Source: Brevibacillus centrosporus
Lineage (GTDB): Bacteria > Bacillota > Bacilli > Brevibacillales > Brevibacillaceae
Reading direction: 5' to 3'
Length of the DNA stretch: 64,000 nucleotides
NCBI RefSeq assembly: GCF_003710815.1
Contig: NZ_RHHP01000003.1
Coordinates: 1 to 64,000 of the forward strand
Under the pieces are notes generated by a model. The model was not told the DNA's origin. It did no database searches and saw nothing but the letters and a program-made list of their open reading frames with translations. How positions within the stretch are numbered: the stretch's first letter is position 1; each line of letters opens with the position of its first letter. The position numbers and the translations under genes are program-made. Of the stretch, positions 9,129-16,954 are shown one piece after another.

Positions 9129-10241
9129 TTAGCGGCGGTCGATCGGCACATAGTGCTGATTCACAGGACCCGTATAATCCGCGCGTGGGCGAATCAAACG
9201 GTTGTTTTCATACTGCTCCATGATGTGTGCAGTCCAACCGGACATACGGCTGATTGCAAAGATCGGTGTGAACAGATCGATTTCCAGACCCAGAGAAATG
9301 TAAACAGATGCGGAGTAGAAATCCACGTTTGGCTTCAGGCCTTTTTCGCCGGTAACCATATCGTCGATTTTTACAGACATCTCATACAGCTCAGGACGTC
9401 CGATTTGGGTAGTCAGTGCTTTGGACATTTGTTTCAGCCATTTCGCACGTGGGTCACCGTCTTTGTATACACGGTGTCCGAAGCCCATGATTTTTTCTTT
9501 GTTGTCCAGTTTGCTGCGTACATAGCCTTCTACTTTGTCCATGCTGCCGATTTCTGTCAGCATTTTTGCTACTGCTTCATTCGCACCACCGTGCAGAGGG
9601 CCTTTCAGTGTGCCGATTGCAGACACGATGCCGGAGTAGATATCCGTCAGAGTGGCAACGGTTACACGCGCTGCAAAAGTGGACGCGTTCAGCTCATGGT
9701 CAGCATGCAGGATCAAAGCTACATCCAGAGCTTTTACAGCTGTTTCAGTAGGCTCTTCCCCTTTGAGCATGTACAGGAAGTTTTGCGCGATGGTGTACTC
9801 AACTTTTGGAGCAACTGGCTCAAGGCCATTGCGCAGGCGTGCATAGGCTGCGATCAGGGTAGGAGTTTGAGCCATCAGGCGAATTGCTTTTCTGTAGTTG
9901 GCTTCAGTAGACATGTCCTGCGCTTCTGTATCGTAGAGCGCTAGCGAAGAGACAGCTGTGCGCAAAGCAGCCATTGGGTGAATGCCTTGTGGGTAGTTGC
10001 GGATGCTTTCGATCACTTCCGCAGGTACTGCGGCAGACTCGCCCAATTGCTTTTTCAAAGTTTCCAGCTGATCACGCTTCGGTAACGCTCCATGCCAGAG
10101 TAAGTATACAACCTCTTCAAAAGTTGCATGTTCTGCTAGCTCATCGATGTTGATCCCGCCGTAGCAGAGAACTCCATCTACGATCGAACAGATTGATGAT
10201 TCGGCTGCAACGATGCCTTCCAGTCCACGGGTTGCTGTCAT
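9129..10241 (-). CDS. citZ: Citrate synthase
   Basis: A 370-residue citrate synthase, condensing oxaloacetate with acetyl-CoA at entry to the TCA cycle. Visible motifs: GLEGIVAAESSICSI at the N-terminus, LILHADHELNASTFAAR with a catalytic histidine, GPLHGGANEAV with the second, GFGHRVYKDGDPRA, and NVDFYSASVY with the catalytic aspartate. ATG 10239-10241 was chosen because AAGGAGAGGGAG precedes it; the frame is open 40 codons further upstream without a site. A sigma-A-type promoter 200 bp upstream gives a long leader. The order citZ-icd-mdh is the classical Bacillus TCA operon. Confidence 0.95.
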   Translation of the reverse strand: MTATRGLEGIVAAESSICSIVDGVLCYGGINIDELAEHATFEEVVYLLWHGALPKRDQLETLKKQLGESAAVPAEVIESIRNYPQGIHPMAALRTAVSSLALYDTEAQDMSTEANYRKAIRLMAQTPTLIAAYARLRNGLEPVAPKVEYTIAQNFLYMLKGEEPTETAVKALDVALILHADHELNASTFAARVTVATLTDIYSGIVSAIGTLKGPLHGGANEAVAKMLTEIGSMDKVEGYVRSKLDNKEKIMGFGHRVYKDGDPRAKWLKQMSKALTTQIGRPELYEMSVKIDDMVTGEKGLKPNVDFYSASVYISLGLEIDLFTPIFAISRMSGWTAHIMEQYENNRLIRPRADYTGPVNQHYVPIDRR

Positions 10242-10443
10242 AGAACTCCCTCTCCTTTTCCACTTAAGTAATAATGCCTGACCAGTCGTCGCTTGTCCCG
10301 CTGACTGGAACACGCAGTGACGTAAAGCTATATAAATTTTGCAGGCAGCGGTTTCTTTCATCCACCACTCTTGTATAGAATGTCATCCACGCAGTCAGAA
10401 GTTGGTGCATGGAGAGAGAAAAGAATCCACTCAAGTCGACCCA
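10242..10443 (-). other. Long untranslated leader of citZ
   Basis: About 195 bases separate the inferred transcription start from the citZ ATG. I see no gene in it on either strand. Aconitase is reported to bind citZ leader RNA in B. subtilis, but I cannot identify an IRE-like loop here. Confidence 0.4.
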
Positions 10444-10472
10444 ATTATAAAAGATTATTGCAGTTTTGTGAA
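10444..10472 (-). promoter_or_regulatory. Sigma-A promoter for citZ
   Basis: On the minus strand, TTCACA (10467-10472) and a perfect TATAAT (10444-10449) are separated by 17 bp. The position, between divergent ytvI and citZ, fits the citZ operon promoter. Confidence 0.7.
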
Positions 10473-10607
10473 TAAGGTTGGCGAAAAAATGTTTCAAAGG
10501 GTGAAACCCGGTTTTGTTTTTTTCGTTAACTTGCTCGACCTATCCGCATATTGCATAATAGTTACATAAGTATTAGCCCTCACGAATGGGTCAGAAAGGA
10601 GAACACT

Positions 10608-11738
10608 TTGAATCAGCAAAACTGGGTGGAGAGATTGTTCCAAATCATTCGGTTTTTATGGGTTTGCGTGCTTGTCTATCTGGTAATCTGGGTCTTCCAG
10701 TTTGCAACACCCTTACTTTACCCATTTCTAATTGCTTTAGTCATTGCGCTCCTGATCAACCGGCCCGTTACGTTCATGACGAGGAAGTTCAAAATCCCTC
10801 GTTGGTTGTCCGTGACGATCTCACTTCTGCTCCTTATGCTTCTGGCCGTAGGTGTGGTTACTCTAGTCGTGACAGAGACAGTCGTAGAAATTGGCGAGCT
10901 TGCGAAACGTCTACCTGGTTTTGCGGCTGAACTCTCTGATTATCTGCAGCGGACGATTTCCCAGGAGTTTCTCATGGGGCTATACAATCAAATCCAATGG
11001 ATCTACACGCAGCTTGATCCTGACTTCAAGTTAAAAGTGGATGCTACGATCGGGAGCGGGATCTCGACCATCACACACACCGGGCAAGATCTGATTGTTA
11101 CATTCTTGAATGGTCTTAAAAATTTCCTCGTTTCCTTGCCGAACATGGCAACCGTATCCGTCATTTCCCTGATGGGTGCCTTCTTTATCTCCAAAGACTT
11201 TCACTTGTGGGAAGCACGCTTTCGCCGCATTTTGCCGAAAGGCTTCAATAGCCGGATCGATCAAATCTTTCGAGATCTACGCAATGCCTTGGTCGGCTTT
11301 TTGAAGGCACAGCTGACACTCATCTCCCTGACAGCCGCCATCGTCATCATCGGGCTTTTAATCATGCGTGTGGAATACGCCATCACGATCGGGCTGATTA
11401 CCGGGCTCGTGGATTTGCTGCCTTATCTGGGTACCGGGACGGTTTTCGTTCCATGGATTATTTACCTGTTCTTCAAAGGCAACTACACACTCGTGATCGG
11501 GCTGTCGATCCTGTACGCCGTCGTCCTGATCTTCCGCCAAATCATCGAGCCGAAAGTCGTTGCTGAAAACGTGGGTCTCGACCCGCTGCTGACGCTGGTT
11601 GCCCTGTTTGTCGGCCTGCAGCTCTTCGGATTTTTGGGACTTATTATCGGACCCGTCGCGCTTGTGATGATCAACGCCTTGGTCAAAGCGAATGTCTTTT
11701 CGGACGTATGGGGGTACATCAAGGGCAAACATACATAA
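10608..11738 (+). CDS. ytvI: YtvI-type AI-2E/PerM family membrane protein
   Basis: A 376-residue polytopic membrane protein of the AI-2E (YdiK/PerM) family. It has hydrophobic segments at about 15-60, 65-95, 150-180 and a C-terminal cluster from about 215 to the end, including GLITGLVDLLPYLGTGTVFVPW and GPVALVMINALVK. YtvI is linked to sporulation in B. subtilis; transported substrate is unknown. The TTG at 10608 is chosen as start because AAAGGAG precedes it by seven bases; the upstream ATG in frame lacks a site. It is divergent from citZ and convergent with fxsA, the same arrangement of neighbours as in B. subtilis. A bidirectional-looking terminator follows. Confidence 0.85.
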   Translation: MNQQNWVERLFQIIRFLWVCVLVYLVIWVFQFATPLLYPFLIALVIALLINRPVTFMTRKFKIPRWLSVTISLLLLMLLAVGVVTLVVTETVVEIGELAKRLPGFAAELSDYLQRTISQEFLMGLYNQIQWIYTQLDPDFKLKVDATIGSGISTITHTGQDLIVTFLNGLKNFLVSLPNMATVSVISLMGAFFISKDFHLWEARFRRILPKGFNSRIDQIFRDLRNALVGFLKAQLTLISLTAAIVIIGLLIMRVEYAITIGLITGLVDLLPYLGTGTVFVPWIIYLFFKGNYTLVIGLSILYAVVLIFRQIIEPKVVAENVGLDPLLTLVALFVGLQLFGFLGLIIGPVALVMINALVKANVFSDVWGYIKGKHT

Positions 11739-11744
11739 GCAACG

Positions 11745-11783
11745 AAAAACCGCTCCGGGCATTACGCCTGCGAGCGGTTTTTT
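11745..11783 (+). terminator. Terminator after ytvI
   Basis: AAAAACCGCTC and GAGCGGTTTTTT pair over 11 bp with a 16-base loop and a T6 tail. The A-run on the other side also makes it usable by the convergent fxsA gene. Confidence 0.85.
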
Positions 11784-11797
11784 CTAACTTCCTATCT

Positions 11798-12193
11798 TTA
11801 TCTGCGAAACAAAAGCTGGATTTTCCCAGTGGAAATCATGGACCACAGCCATTTTTTCAAGAAGTGCCGGATAATCAGACGCGTGTACGGGAGCAGCAGA
11901 ATCAGCCCCACAACGTCCGAGAAGAACCCTGGCGACATGAGTAGGATACCGCCTGTCAGCACAAGAGCGCCATCCAGGAGCGTCTCTGTGGGCATCTGCC
12001 CCCGCGAGAGCTCAAACTGGAGAGTTCGAATGACCGCAATCCCCTGCTGCTTGGCGAGCCATGCCCCGACGACGCCAGTCAGGATCACCAGAGCGACGGT
12101 GTTCCAGCCGCCAATAATACTCCCTATGGAAATCAGCCCCCACAGTTCGATTGCCGGAATTACAATGAACAGAACCACAAGAATACGGAACAT
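11798..12193 (-). CDS. fxsA: FxsA family membrane protein
   Basis: A 131-residue small membrane protein. Hydrophobic segments at about 2-20, 25-45 and 70-100 and the motif GWNTVALVILTGVVGAWLAKQQG match FxsA, first known as a suppressor of F-exclusion of phage T7 in E. coli. In bacilli the homologue (YtwI/FxsA) lies next to ytvI, as here. The C-terminus is basic (RHFLKKWLWSM) and probably cytoplasmic. ATG 12191-12193 was chosen because GGGGTGG precedes it by eight bases; a GTG four codons upstream overlaps that site. The cellular role in Bacillota is not established. Confidence 0.85.
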   Translation of the reverse strand: MFRILVVLFIVIPAIELWGLISIGSIIGGWNTVALVILTGVVGAWLAKQQGIAVIRTLQFELSRGQMPTETLLDGALVLTGGILLMSPGFFSDVVGLILLLPYTRLIIRHFLKKWLWSMISTGKIQLLFRR

Positions 12194-12223
12194 GATGCTC
12201 GCCACCCCTTTCTGCTGAATAGC

Positions 12224-12250
12224 CTGGACAGTCTGGACAGTCTGGACAGC
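12224..12250. repeat. Three tandem 9-bp repeats
   Basis: CTGGACAGT is repeated three times in a row (last base of copy 3 differs) in the spacer between fxsA and the thioesterase gene. It is a simple-sequence expansion outside coding sequence. Confidence 0.8.
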
Positions 12251-12257
12251 GCGCAGC

Positions 12258-12695
12258 CTACCCGACAGTCACACCAGCATGCTGCTTCGCCAGCCACTCG
12301 TATAAGTCTGGCTCCGTACGCGATAAACGAATCGGCTTAAACTCGGCGTTCGTAAAGACATGCATGGTCCTGCCTGTCACCAGTACTTCCGAATCATCCA
12401 CCCTCACGATCTCATAGGAAAAAGTAAGGCGAACCGGACTGATCTCAGACACATGTGTGCGTACTTCGACCTCATCGTCATACTTTGCCGGTCTTTTATA
12501 AGAAATGTCAGCGTCGGTCAATGGCAAAAGGATGCCTTGCTCCTCCAGCTGGCGGTAGGTTAAGTCCGCATGACGAATGAATTCGGTACGTCCGACCTCA
12601 AACCAGTTTAAATAATTCGTATGGTAAACCACACCCATTCGATCCGTTTCGCCGTAGCGGACACGCAAGCGATGGGAATGAACGACGGGATTCAC
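12258..12695 (-). CDS. YbgC/4-hydroxybenzoyl-CoA-type thioesterase
   Basis: A 145-residue hotdog-fold acyl-CoA thioesterase. The motif YGETDRMGVVYHTNYLNWFE holds the catalytic aspartate/tyrosine region typical of YbgC and 4HBT enzymes (usual form D-x-x-G-x-V-Y-x-x-x-Y). These enzymes hydrolyse acyl-CoA thioesters in the cytoplasm; chain length is unknown. The start is GTG 12693-12695, about eight bases after AAAGGGG; upstream in-frame codons lack a site. Its nearest neighbours, fxsA and a spore-germination-like pair, give no hint of pathway. The protein could serve in lipid or paaI-like aromatic metabolism. Confidence 0.8.
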   Translation of the reverse strand: MNPVVHSHRLRVRYGETDRMGVVYHTNYLNWFEVGRTEFIRHADLTYRQLEEQGILLPLTDADISYKRPAKYDDEVEVRTHVSEISPVRLTFSYEIVRVDDSEVLVTGRTMHVFTNAEFKPIRLSRTEPDLYEWLAKQHAGVTVG

Positions 12696-12836
12696 TTTCA
12701 ATCGCCCCTTTCTCTTTCTCCTTATTGTACCATAGACAAGCGGTTCTTTTGACTCACTACGTATGTCCATTTTGCCGTTTCGTCCATACTGGTACGGTAT
12801 GACTGCAATTTTTCCAAAAGAAGGCGGGGTGGGCTC

Positions 12837-13070
12837 ATGTGGGGGGTTTTTGGGATTTTACTGGTCGGCGTCTTCCTTGCTTGTCTGGAAGTGCCCTTGC
12901 TTCGGCGTCCAGGCTACCGCAAAGATTTGATCGTCTTTTCCATCCTGCTTATTTTCGGTATCAGCCTCGCCTGTGCCAAAGTGCTCAATGCCCCCATCCC
13001 GAATCCGGGGGACTGGATAGCCGCCCTCTTTCGCCCACTAAGCGATGCGTTTTCCCCACTACTACACTAG
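12837..13070 (+). CDS. Small two-TM protein, possible germinant receptor D subunit
   Basis: A 77-residue protein with two predicted membrane helices, at about 3-20 and 31-50, joined by a basic loop (RRPGYRKD). The C-terminal part is short and amphipathic. It starts at an ATG preceded by GGGGTGGG and ends 12 bp before a GerAB-type permease gene. Small two-helix D subunits are known to accompany some GerA-type germinant receptor operons in Bacillus. The size, topology and neighbour fit that class, but there is no diagnostic motif, so the assignment is inference from context. Confidence 0.55.
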   Translation: MWGVFGILLVGVFLACLEVPLLRRPGYRKDLIVFSILLIFGISLACAKVLNAPIPNPGDWIAALFRPLSDAFSPLLH

Positions 13071-13082
13071 GAGGAAGTACGT

Positions 13083-14222
13083 TTGCCGACTACTGTCAAG
13101 ATCACGGTCCGTCAAATGATGATCATCATCATCATGTTCACGATCGGAACGACGATTCTCGTGGCACCGTCCACGATGGCACAGGCTTCGGGACAGGACG
13201 CCTGGATCAGCGCATCCGTCGGTGTCCTGGTCGGTTTGGGCATTGGCTGGCTGTACGCCTCTATCGGAATGCTTTACCCAGGACACAATCTGCTACAGAT
13301 CCACGAGCTCATTTTGGGAAAATGGATAGGAAAGCTTGTATCGCTTCTGTTCGTCCTGACGATGCTCCTTTTTTGCTCGCAGGTTCTCTATTACATTGGC
13401 AACTTTCTTGCCACGCAATTTTTTCCGAGTACCCCTATCCAGTTTCTGATTCTCTTGTTTTTGATTATTCCTGTTGTATCCCTGCGCTTGGGGATTGAAC
13501 CCTTTGCCCGTGCCGCTGAAATCTTTTTTCCCTGGTTTCTTTTTTTGTTCCTCTTTCTCGTGCTATTCATCCTGCCCAAGGCGGAAATCACCAACATCCA
13601 GCCTGTTTTGGAGGCAAGCCCCAAAGATCTAGTAAAAGGTGTTCTCTGGTTCATCAGTATCACCTATTTGACGGCACCCGCCCTGTTGATGTTTTTCCCG
13701 CTGTGCATAAACGACACGTCTACTTTCAGAAGAGGATTCATGCTAAGCAATCTGATCGGCGGTTTTATGCTCGTATTGATCATCATGCTGAGTATTCTGG
13801 TTCTTAATCCGAAAATTACCGTTCTGTATAACTACTCTAGCTTTATTCTCGGGCGTCAAATCAATATCGGTGACTTTTTTCAGCGAATGGAAGCTGTCGT
13901 TGCCATTATCTGGTTTCTTACGATCTTTGTGAAGCTGACGATGTACTGCTTCTCTGCCATCACGGGTTTGGCTCAGCTGCTCAAGCTGCGATCCTACCGC
14001 TCGATCATCGTGCCCACAAGCGTGTTGATCGCCACAGGGGCGCTGATTGTGTATCCCAACAACGCTTACATGCAGAAGTGGGATACGGACACCTGGATCC
14101 CTTACAGCTTGCTGCTAGGCATCCTCTACCCTCTCCTGCTGTACGTCATCGGAAGCATACGAAAAAACAGGGAAGGACGAAAATCTAGTCCTTCCCTGTT
14201 TCTCTTTTTCCTCTCTAGCTAG
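13083..14222 (+). CDS. GerAB-family spore germination permease
   Basis: A 379-residue APC-superfamily membrane protein with about ten helices. The N-terminal VKITVRQMMIIIIMFTIGTT, the QASGQDAWISA loop and the LGIEPFARAAEIFFPW motif are characteristic of GerAB/GerKB B subunits, which hold the germinant-binding site in the spore inner membrane. The start is TTG 13083 after AGGAGG. No GerAA or GerAC gene lies beside it, so it is an orphan B subunit with only the two-helix protein upstream. The last 18 or so residues (REGRKSSPSLFLFFLSS) are encoded by the terminator stem of the convergent nrdJ gene, suggesting a displaced stop codon. Confidence 0.85.
   Translation: MPTTVKITVRQMMIIIIMFTIGTTILVAPSTMAQASGQDAWISASVGVLVGLGIGWLYASIGMLYPGHNLLQIHELILGKWIGKLVSLLFVLTMLLFCSQVLYYIGNFLATQFFPSTPIQFLILLFLIIPVVSLRLGIEPFARAAEIFFPWFLFLFLFLVLFILPKAEITNIQPVLEASPKDLVKGVLWFISITYLTAPALLMFFPLCINDTSTFRRGFMLSNLIGGFMLVLIIMLSILVLNPKITVLYNYSSFILGRQINIGDFFQRMEAVVAIIWFLTIFVKLTMYCFSAITGLAQLLKLRSYRSIIVPTSVLIATGALIVYPNNAYMQKWDTDTWIPYSLLLGILYPLLLYVIGSIRKNREGRKSSPSLFLFFLSS
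14162..14198 (-). terminator. Terminator of nrdJ, embedded in the gerAB 3' end
   Basis: CAGGGAAGGAC and GTCCTTCCCTG form a perfect 11-bp stem with a nine-base loop. On the minus strand it is followed by six T residues, so it serves nrdJ. The plus-strand gerAB frame reads straight through it. Confidence 0.85.
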
Positions 14223-14226
14223 CGGA

Positions 14227-16488
14227 TTAACGAATGGGGCAAGCGCCACCCTCGCAAGATTCAGCAGTCGACAGGTCGGCATCTCCACCGGTTTCGAATT
14301 GCTGCAAAATCGCAGGGTCAAACGGCTTCATCGTTTGCTTCAAAGCCTCGTATTCAGCCTGTGTGCACTCCTCGTAAGGAGCGAGCTGGTAGTTTCCTCC
14401 ATCCAGCTGCAGGAAGGAAACCCCTACGAAGTTGTCCCAATTGCCGTAAACGATCTCTTCCACTTCGCTCCACTCTTCTTTGCGAACCGTGATGGTGTTG
14501 GAAGAGTTGTGCTCGGTGTATTCCTTCTGGAAACGGAAGTAGGTATCGAACTGGCGTTTTGCGCTCACTTCGTTCTTCGTTTCCTTCGCCCCGGAAGCAA
14601 CCGGGAAGTCGATAACCAACGTACGGGCATTCGCCATGCGCTCTTCATACGTATCGCCCGGCGTACCTACCTCTGGGTTCACTGTCCAGCCAAGCGCTTG
14701 CACCGCTTTTGCCAGTGGATCTTCCGCATTGATACGGATGCGGCGAATGTAGTAAGGCGAGTGAGACCAGTGCAGACCGCTGGAGACGCCGCCTGCTACC
14801 TGTGAAAGCGTACCCTCTGGCTTTACTGTGGTTACGAGCAGTGGCGAGTTCACGCGCAGCTCATATGCATAACGGTTGGCTTCATCACGTGCAGCATCTC
14901 CCAAGAGGCGGAGCAGCTCCAGCTCTTGCTCTTCGGTATAGCCCAAGGAAGCCAGGGCGTCTTTTACACCTGTCAGCGAGGTACCGAGCAAGCGGTCCCG
15001 CTGCTGTACCGTATCCCAGTGCGGCAGCTCCAAAGTCACCAGTGTCATACGCAGACCGGCACGCGCCGATTTTCGTTGTGCCTCCAAAAGGCCGTCCAGA
15101 TCCAAATATTTGGAGCCATCCGGGCTGGTCTTCACGAACTCAGCCAGATTGACGGTAGTCAGGTTGCAGACACCATAGGAATCCAGCAAAATTTCCGCGC
15201 AAGGATTCAGGCCTTCTGCGTTTGGACGGCGGCGATTGGCTTCTTCCAGATTGACGAAGCCAGGCTCACCTTCCAACTGCATCAGGGTGAATACGAGATG
15301 CAAAAACTCGCGAGTCGGTTGCTTGGTGAAGGCGATCGAGTTGTTCGACATACGGCGATGGTCCAGTCCATGACGACCATCCCCAACTTTCTGGATGCTG
15401 TCAAACCATACAGGCTTGTGCTCGCCCAGCAGTTCCCCCACCCGGCGATGGTGTGCCAGCTGATCTTCTGTCCAGAAGCCGTTAATCCCGTATTTCGCCA
15501 TCATGCACTCATAATCGTCATGGTCGAACAAGAAGATCTCCGCTGTACGGCGCACTCCGCCAACCACAACGTTTGCTCCAATCAGATTGCCGATGTCCAG
15601 GATGTGGATCGGGCGAATTTTGCCGTAGCCCTTTTCATCGCTGCCGATCGGTGCCAGATGTTGATCGATCTGGTTTTTCAGAACTTTATCGATACCCTCA
15701 AACATTTCGCGAAGCGGCTCATGTCCACTCGCGGTCCCGCCAAAGCGCTGCAGACGCTCTCCTTTTGGACGGACGCTGTTGTAGGAGATTTTCACGGTAT
15801 GAATATGCTCATAGGTCTTGTCAGTCAAGATTTGCAAGTATAGGCGAAGCGATTCTACCCAGCCTTCTTTGCTGTCACCCACATAAATTTTGGCAAAGCC
15901 GTTTTCCAGTACGTTCAGCTCAGAGCGCTCCAGGCGTTGGTGCTTCGGCAGAGGCTTGTACTCAGAAGACAAGAGAGACACATTTGTGCGGATCGGCGTC
16001 AGTCCCTCTGCCATCTCCTTCGTGCACTTGAAGCCTACTCCAGTGCCTACCAGCAGCAGATAGAACAAGTCTCCGAGGTCATCCCATGACTTGATGTTCA
16101 GGAAGGAGCAGTTGAAGTTGGCTAGTGGATACAGGTCTGCCACGCCATTCTCTGCGCCTCCAACCCACAGTGTACGACCGGAAAGAAACTGGCGAAGGTT
16201 GAACATGTTGTCAAACAGGCCCTCCGCTTCTTTTTCCATCAGGCGCGAATCTGGGCGCAAGCCGATTTTGTTCAGATGTTGATAGGCGAGCTTGATATTG
16301 TAATCCACCGAGCGACGGCAGGTTTCCTTCCAGGTTTCCCGTCTTCCTTTTTCCGGTATAAAGCGAGAATAAGTACGGTAATAAACAAACTGCCCAAGCG
16401 GACTCATATGTTCAGGAAAATCTGGATATTGTTGCAAGAAATCATCCGTCAGAAAACGGGTTCTGGTAATCAGCTCAGTGGCCAGCAT
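14227..16488 (-). CDS. nrdJ: Adenosylcobalamin-dependent ribonucleoside-triphosphate reductase (class II)
   Basis: A 753-residue monomeric class II ribonucleotide reductase that makes dNTPs using coenzyme B12 and no oxygen. Seen directly: NFNCSFLN and GVCNLTTVN with the two disulfide-forming cysteines, NPCAEILL with the thiyl-radical cysteine 11 residues before the second, and a C-terminal swinging pair in [11 protein letters not shown]. The arrangement matches Lactobacillus leichmannii RTPR (about 739 aa). The ATG has GAGGAGG upstream. Two NrdR-like boxes 32 bp apart lie 66-113 bp before the start, suggesting repression by NrdR. I could not find a cobalamin riboswitch in the leader. Confidence 0.93.
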   Translation of the reverse strand: MLATELITRTRFLTDDFLQQYPDFPEHMSPLGQFVYYRTYSRFIPEKGRRETWKETCRRSVDYNIKLAYQHLNKIGLRPDSRLMEKEAEGLFDNMFNLRQFLSGRTLWVGGAENGVADLYPLANFNCSFLNIKSWDDLGDLFYLLLVGTGVGFKCTKEMAEGLTPIRTNVSLLSSEYKPLPKHQRLERSELNVLENGFAKIYVGDSKEGWVESLRLYLQILTDKTYEHIHTVKISYNSVRPKGERLQRFGGTASGHEPLREMFEGIDKVLKNQIDQHLAPIGSDEKGYGKIRPIHILDIGNLIGANVVVGGVRRTAEIFLFDHDDYECMMAKYGINGFWTEDQLAHHRRVGELLGEHKPVWFDSIQKVGDGRHGLDHRRMSNNSIAFTKQPTREFLHLVFTLMQLEGEPGFVNLEEANRRRPNAEGLNPCAEILLDSYGVCNLTTVNLAEFVKTSPDGSKYLDLDGLLEAQRKSARAGLRMTLVTLELPHWDTVQQRDRLLGTSLTGVKDALASLGYTEEQELELLRLLGDAARDEANRYAYELRVNSPLLVTTVKPEGTLSQVAGGVSSGLHWSHSPYYIRRIRINAEDPLAKAVQALGWTVNPEVGTPGDTYEERMANARTLVIDFPVASGAKETKNEVSAKRQFDTYFRFQKEYTEHNSSNTITVRKEEWSEVEEIVYGNWDNFVGVSFLQLDGGNYQLAPYEECTQAEYEALKQTMKPFDPAILQQFETGGDADLSTAESCEGGACPIR

Positions 16489-16553
16489 ATCGGTTCCTCC
16501 TCTAAATGGTTCCTCTCTAGTTAACTATCTTTATCTAAAAAACTCAATAGTTT

Positions 16554-16601
16554 TACCTACATATAGTACGAAATAATTTTCGACAACACTAGATATAGTA
16601 T
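16554..16601 (-). promoter_or_regulatory. Pair of NrdR-box-like sites upstream of nrdJ
   Basis: Minus-strand 16-mers ATACTATATCTAGTGT (16586-16601) and GTACTATATGTAGGTA (16554-16569) share the core ACTATAT-TAG. They are offset by exactly 32 bp, three helical turns, as known for NrdR operators. The downstream box contains a possible -10 sequence. Confidence 0.65.
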
Positions 16602-16609
16602 TCCTGATA

Positions 16610-16846
16610 AAAAAACACTTGACACAGATTTCCCAGCGATGACGGGAGTACCTCCCTTTGCAGCCCCTATATGTATCGGTTTTCCTATCTGTGACAAATA
16701 TGATTCTTTTACCCCAAAAATAGGGAGACCCTTGTCGAACGGTTCAAAATCTTCATCTCGTAAATGCTCCTCTAAGAGGCAACCAAACGATTTTACCAGA
16801 TTGCCCCCCGCTTTTCATTACCTAAAACCAACCGTTATCTGGTAAA
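16610..16846 (-). ncRNA. Structured non-coding region between pyk and nrdJ, class unknown
   Basis: Two long-range stems can form in minus-strand RNA. The first pairs 16837-16846 with 16792-16801 over ten perfect bases (TTTACCAGAT/ATCTGGTAAA). The second pairs 16687-16697 with 16619-16629 over 10 of 11 bases and encloses a small GGGAG/CTCCC hairpin. The second stem is followed by seven T residues (16610-16616), so it can terminate transcription. I recognise no known riboswitch or small RNA. No open reading frame of interest is present. Confidence 0.45.
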
Positions 16847-16892
16847 TAACAGCAAATCAGGCGCTCGTTTTACTCGCCAAGCGCATGACAAA

Positions 16893-16915
16893 GAGGGTGA
16901 CGAATAGTCACCCTC
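16893..16915 (-). terminator. Terminator-like hairpin after pyk
   Basis: GAGGGTGAC and GTCACCCTC pair perfectly over nine bases with a five-base loop, followed by TTTGT on the minus strand. Position, 40 bp past the pyk stop, fits its terminator though the T-tract is short. Confidence 0.65.
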
Positions 16916-16954
16916 GAATCGGCTATGCAACAAAATGATTCTTAATACCTAAAA

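Noticed and set aside
16489..16954. Cobalamin riboswitch upstream of nrdJ
   Set aside because: I could not find the B12-box type GCCACTG or the GGTGxAAxTCC core on the minus strand, although the enzyme is B12-dependent.
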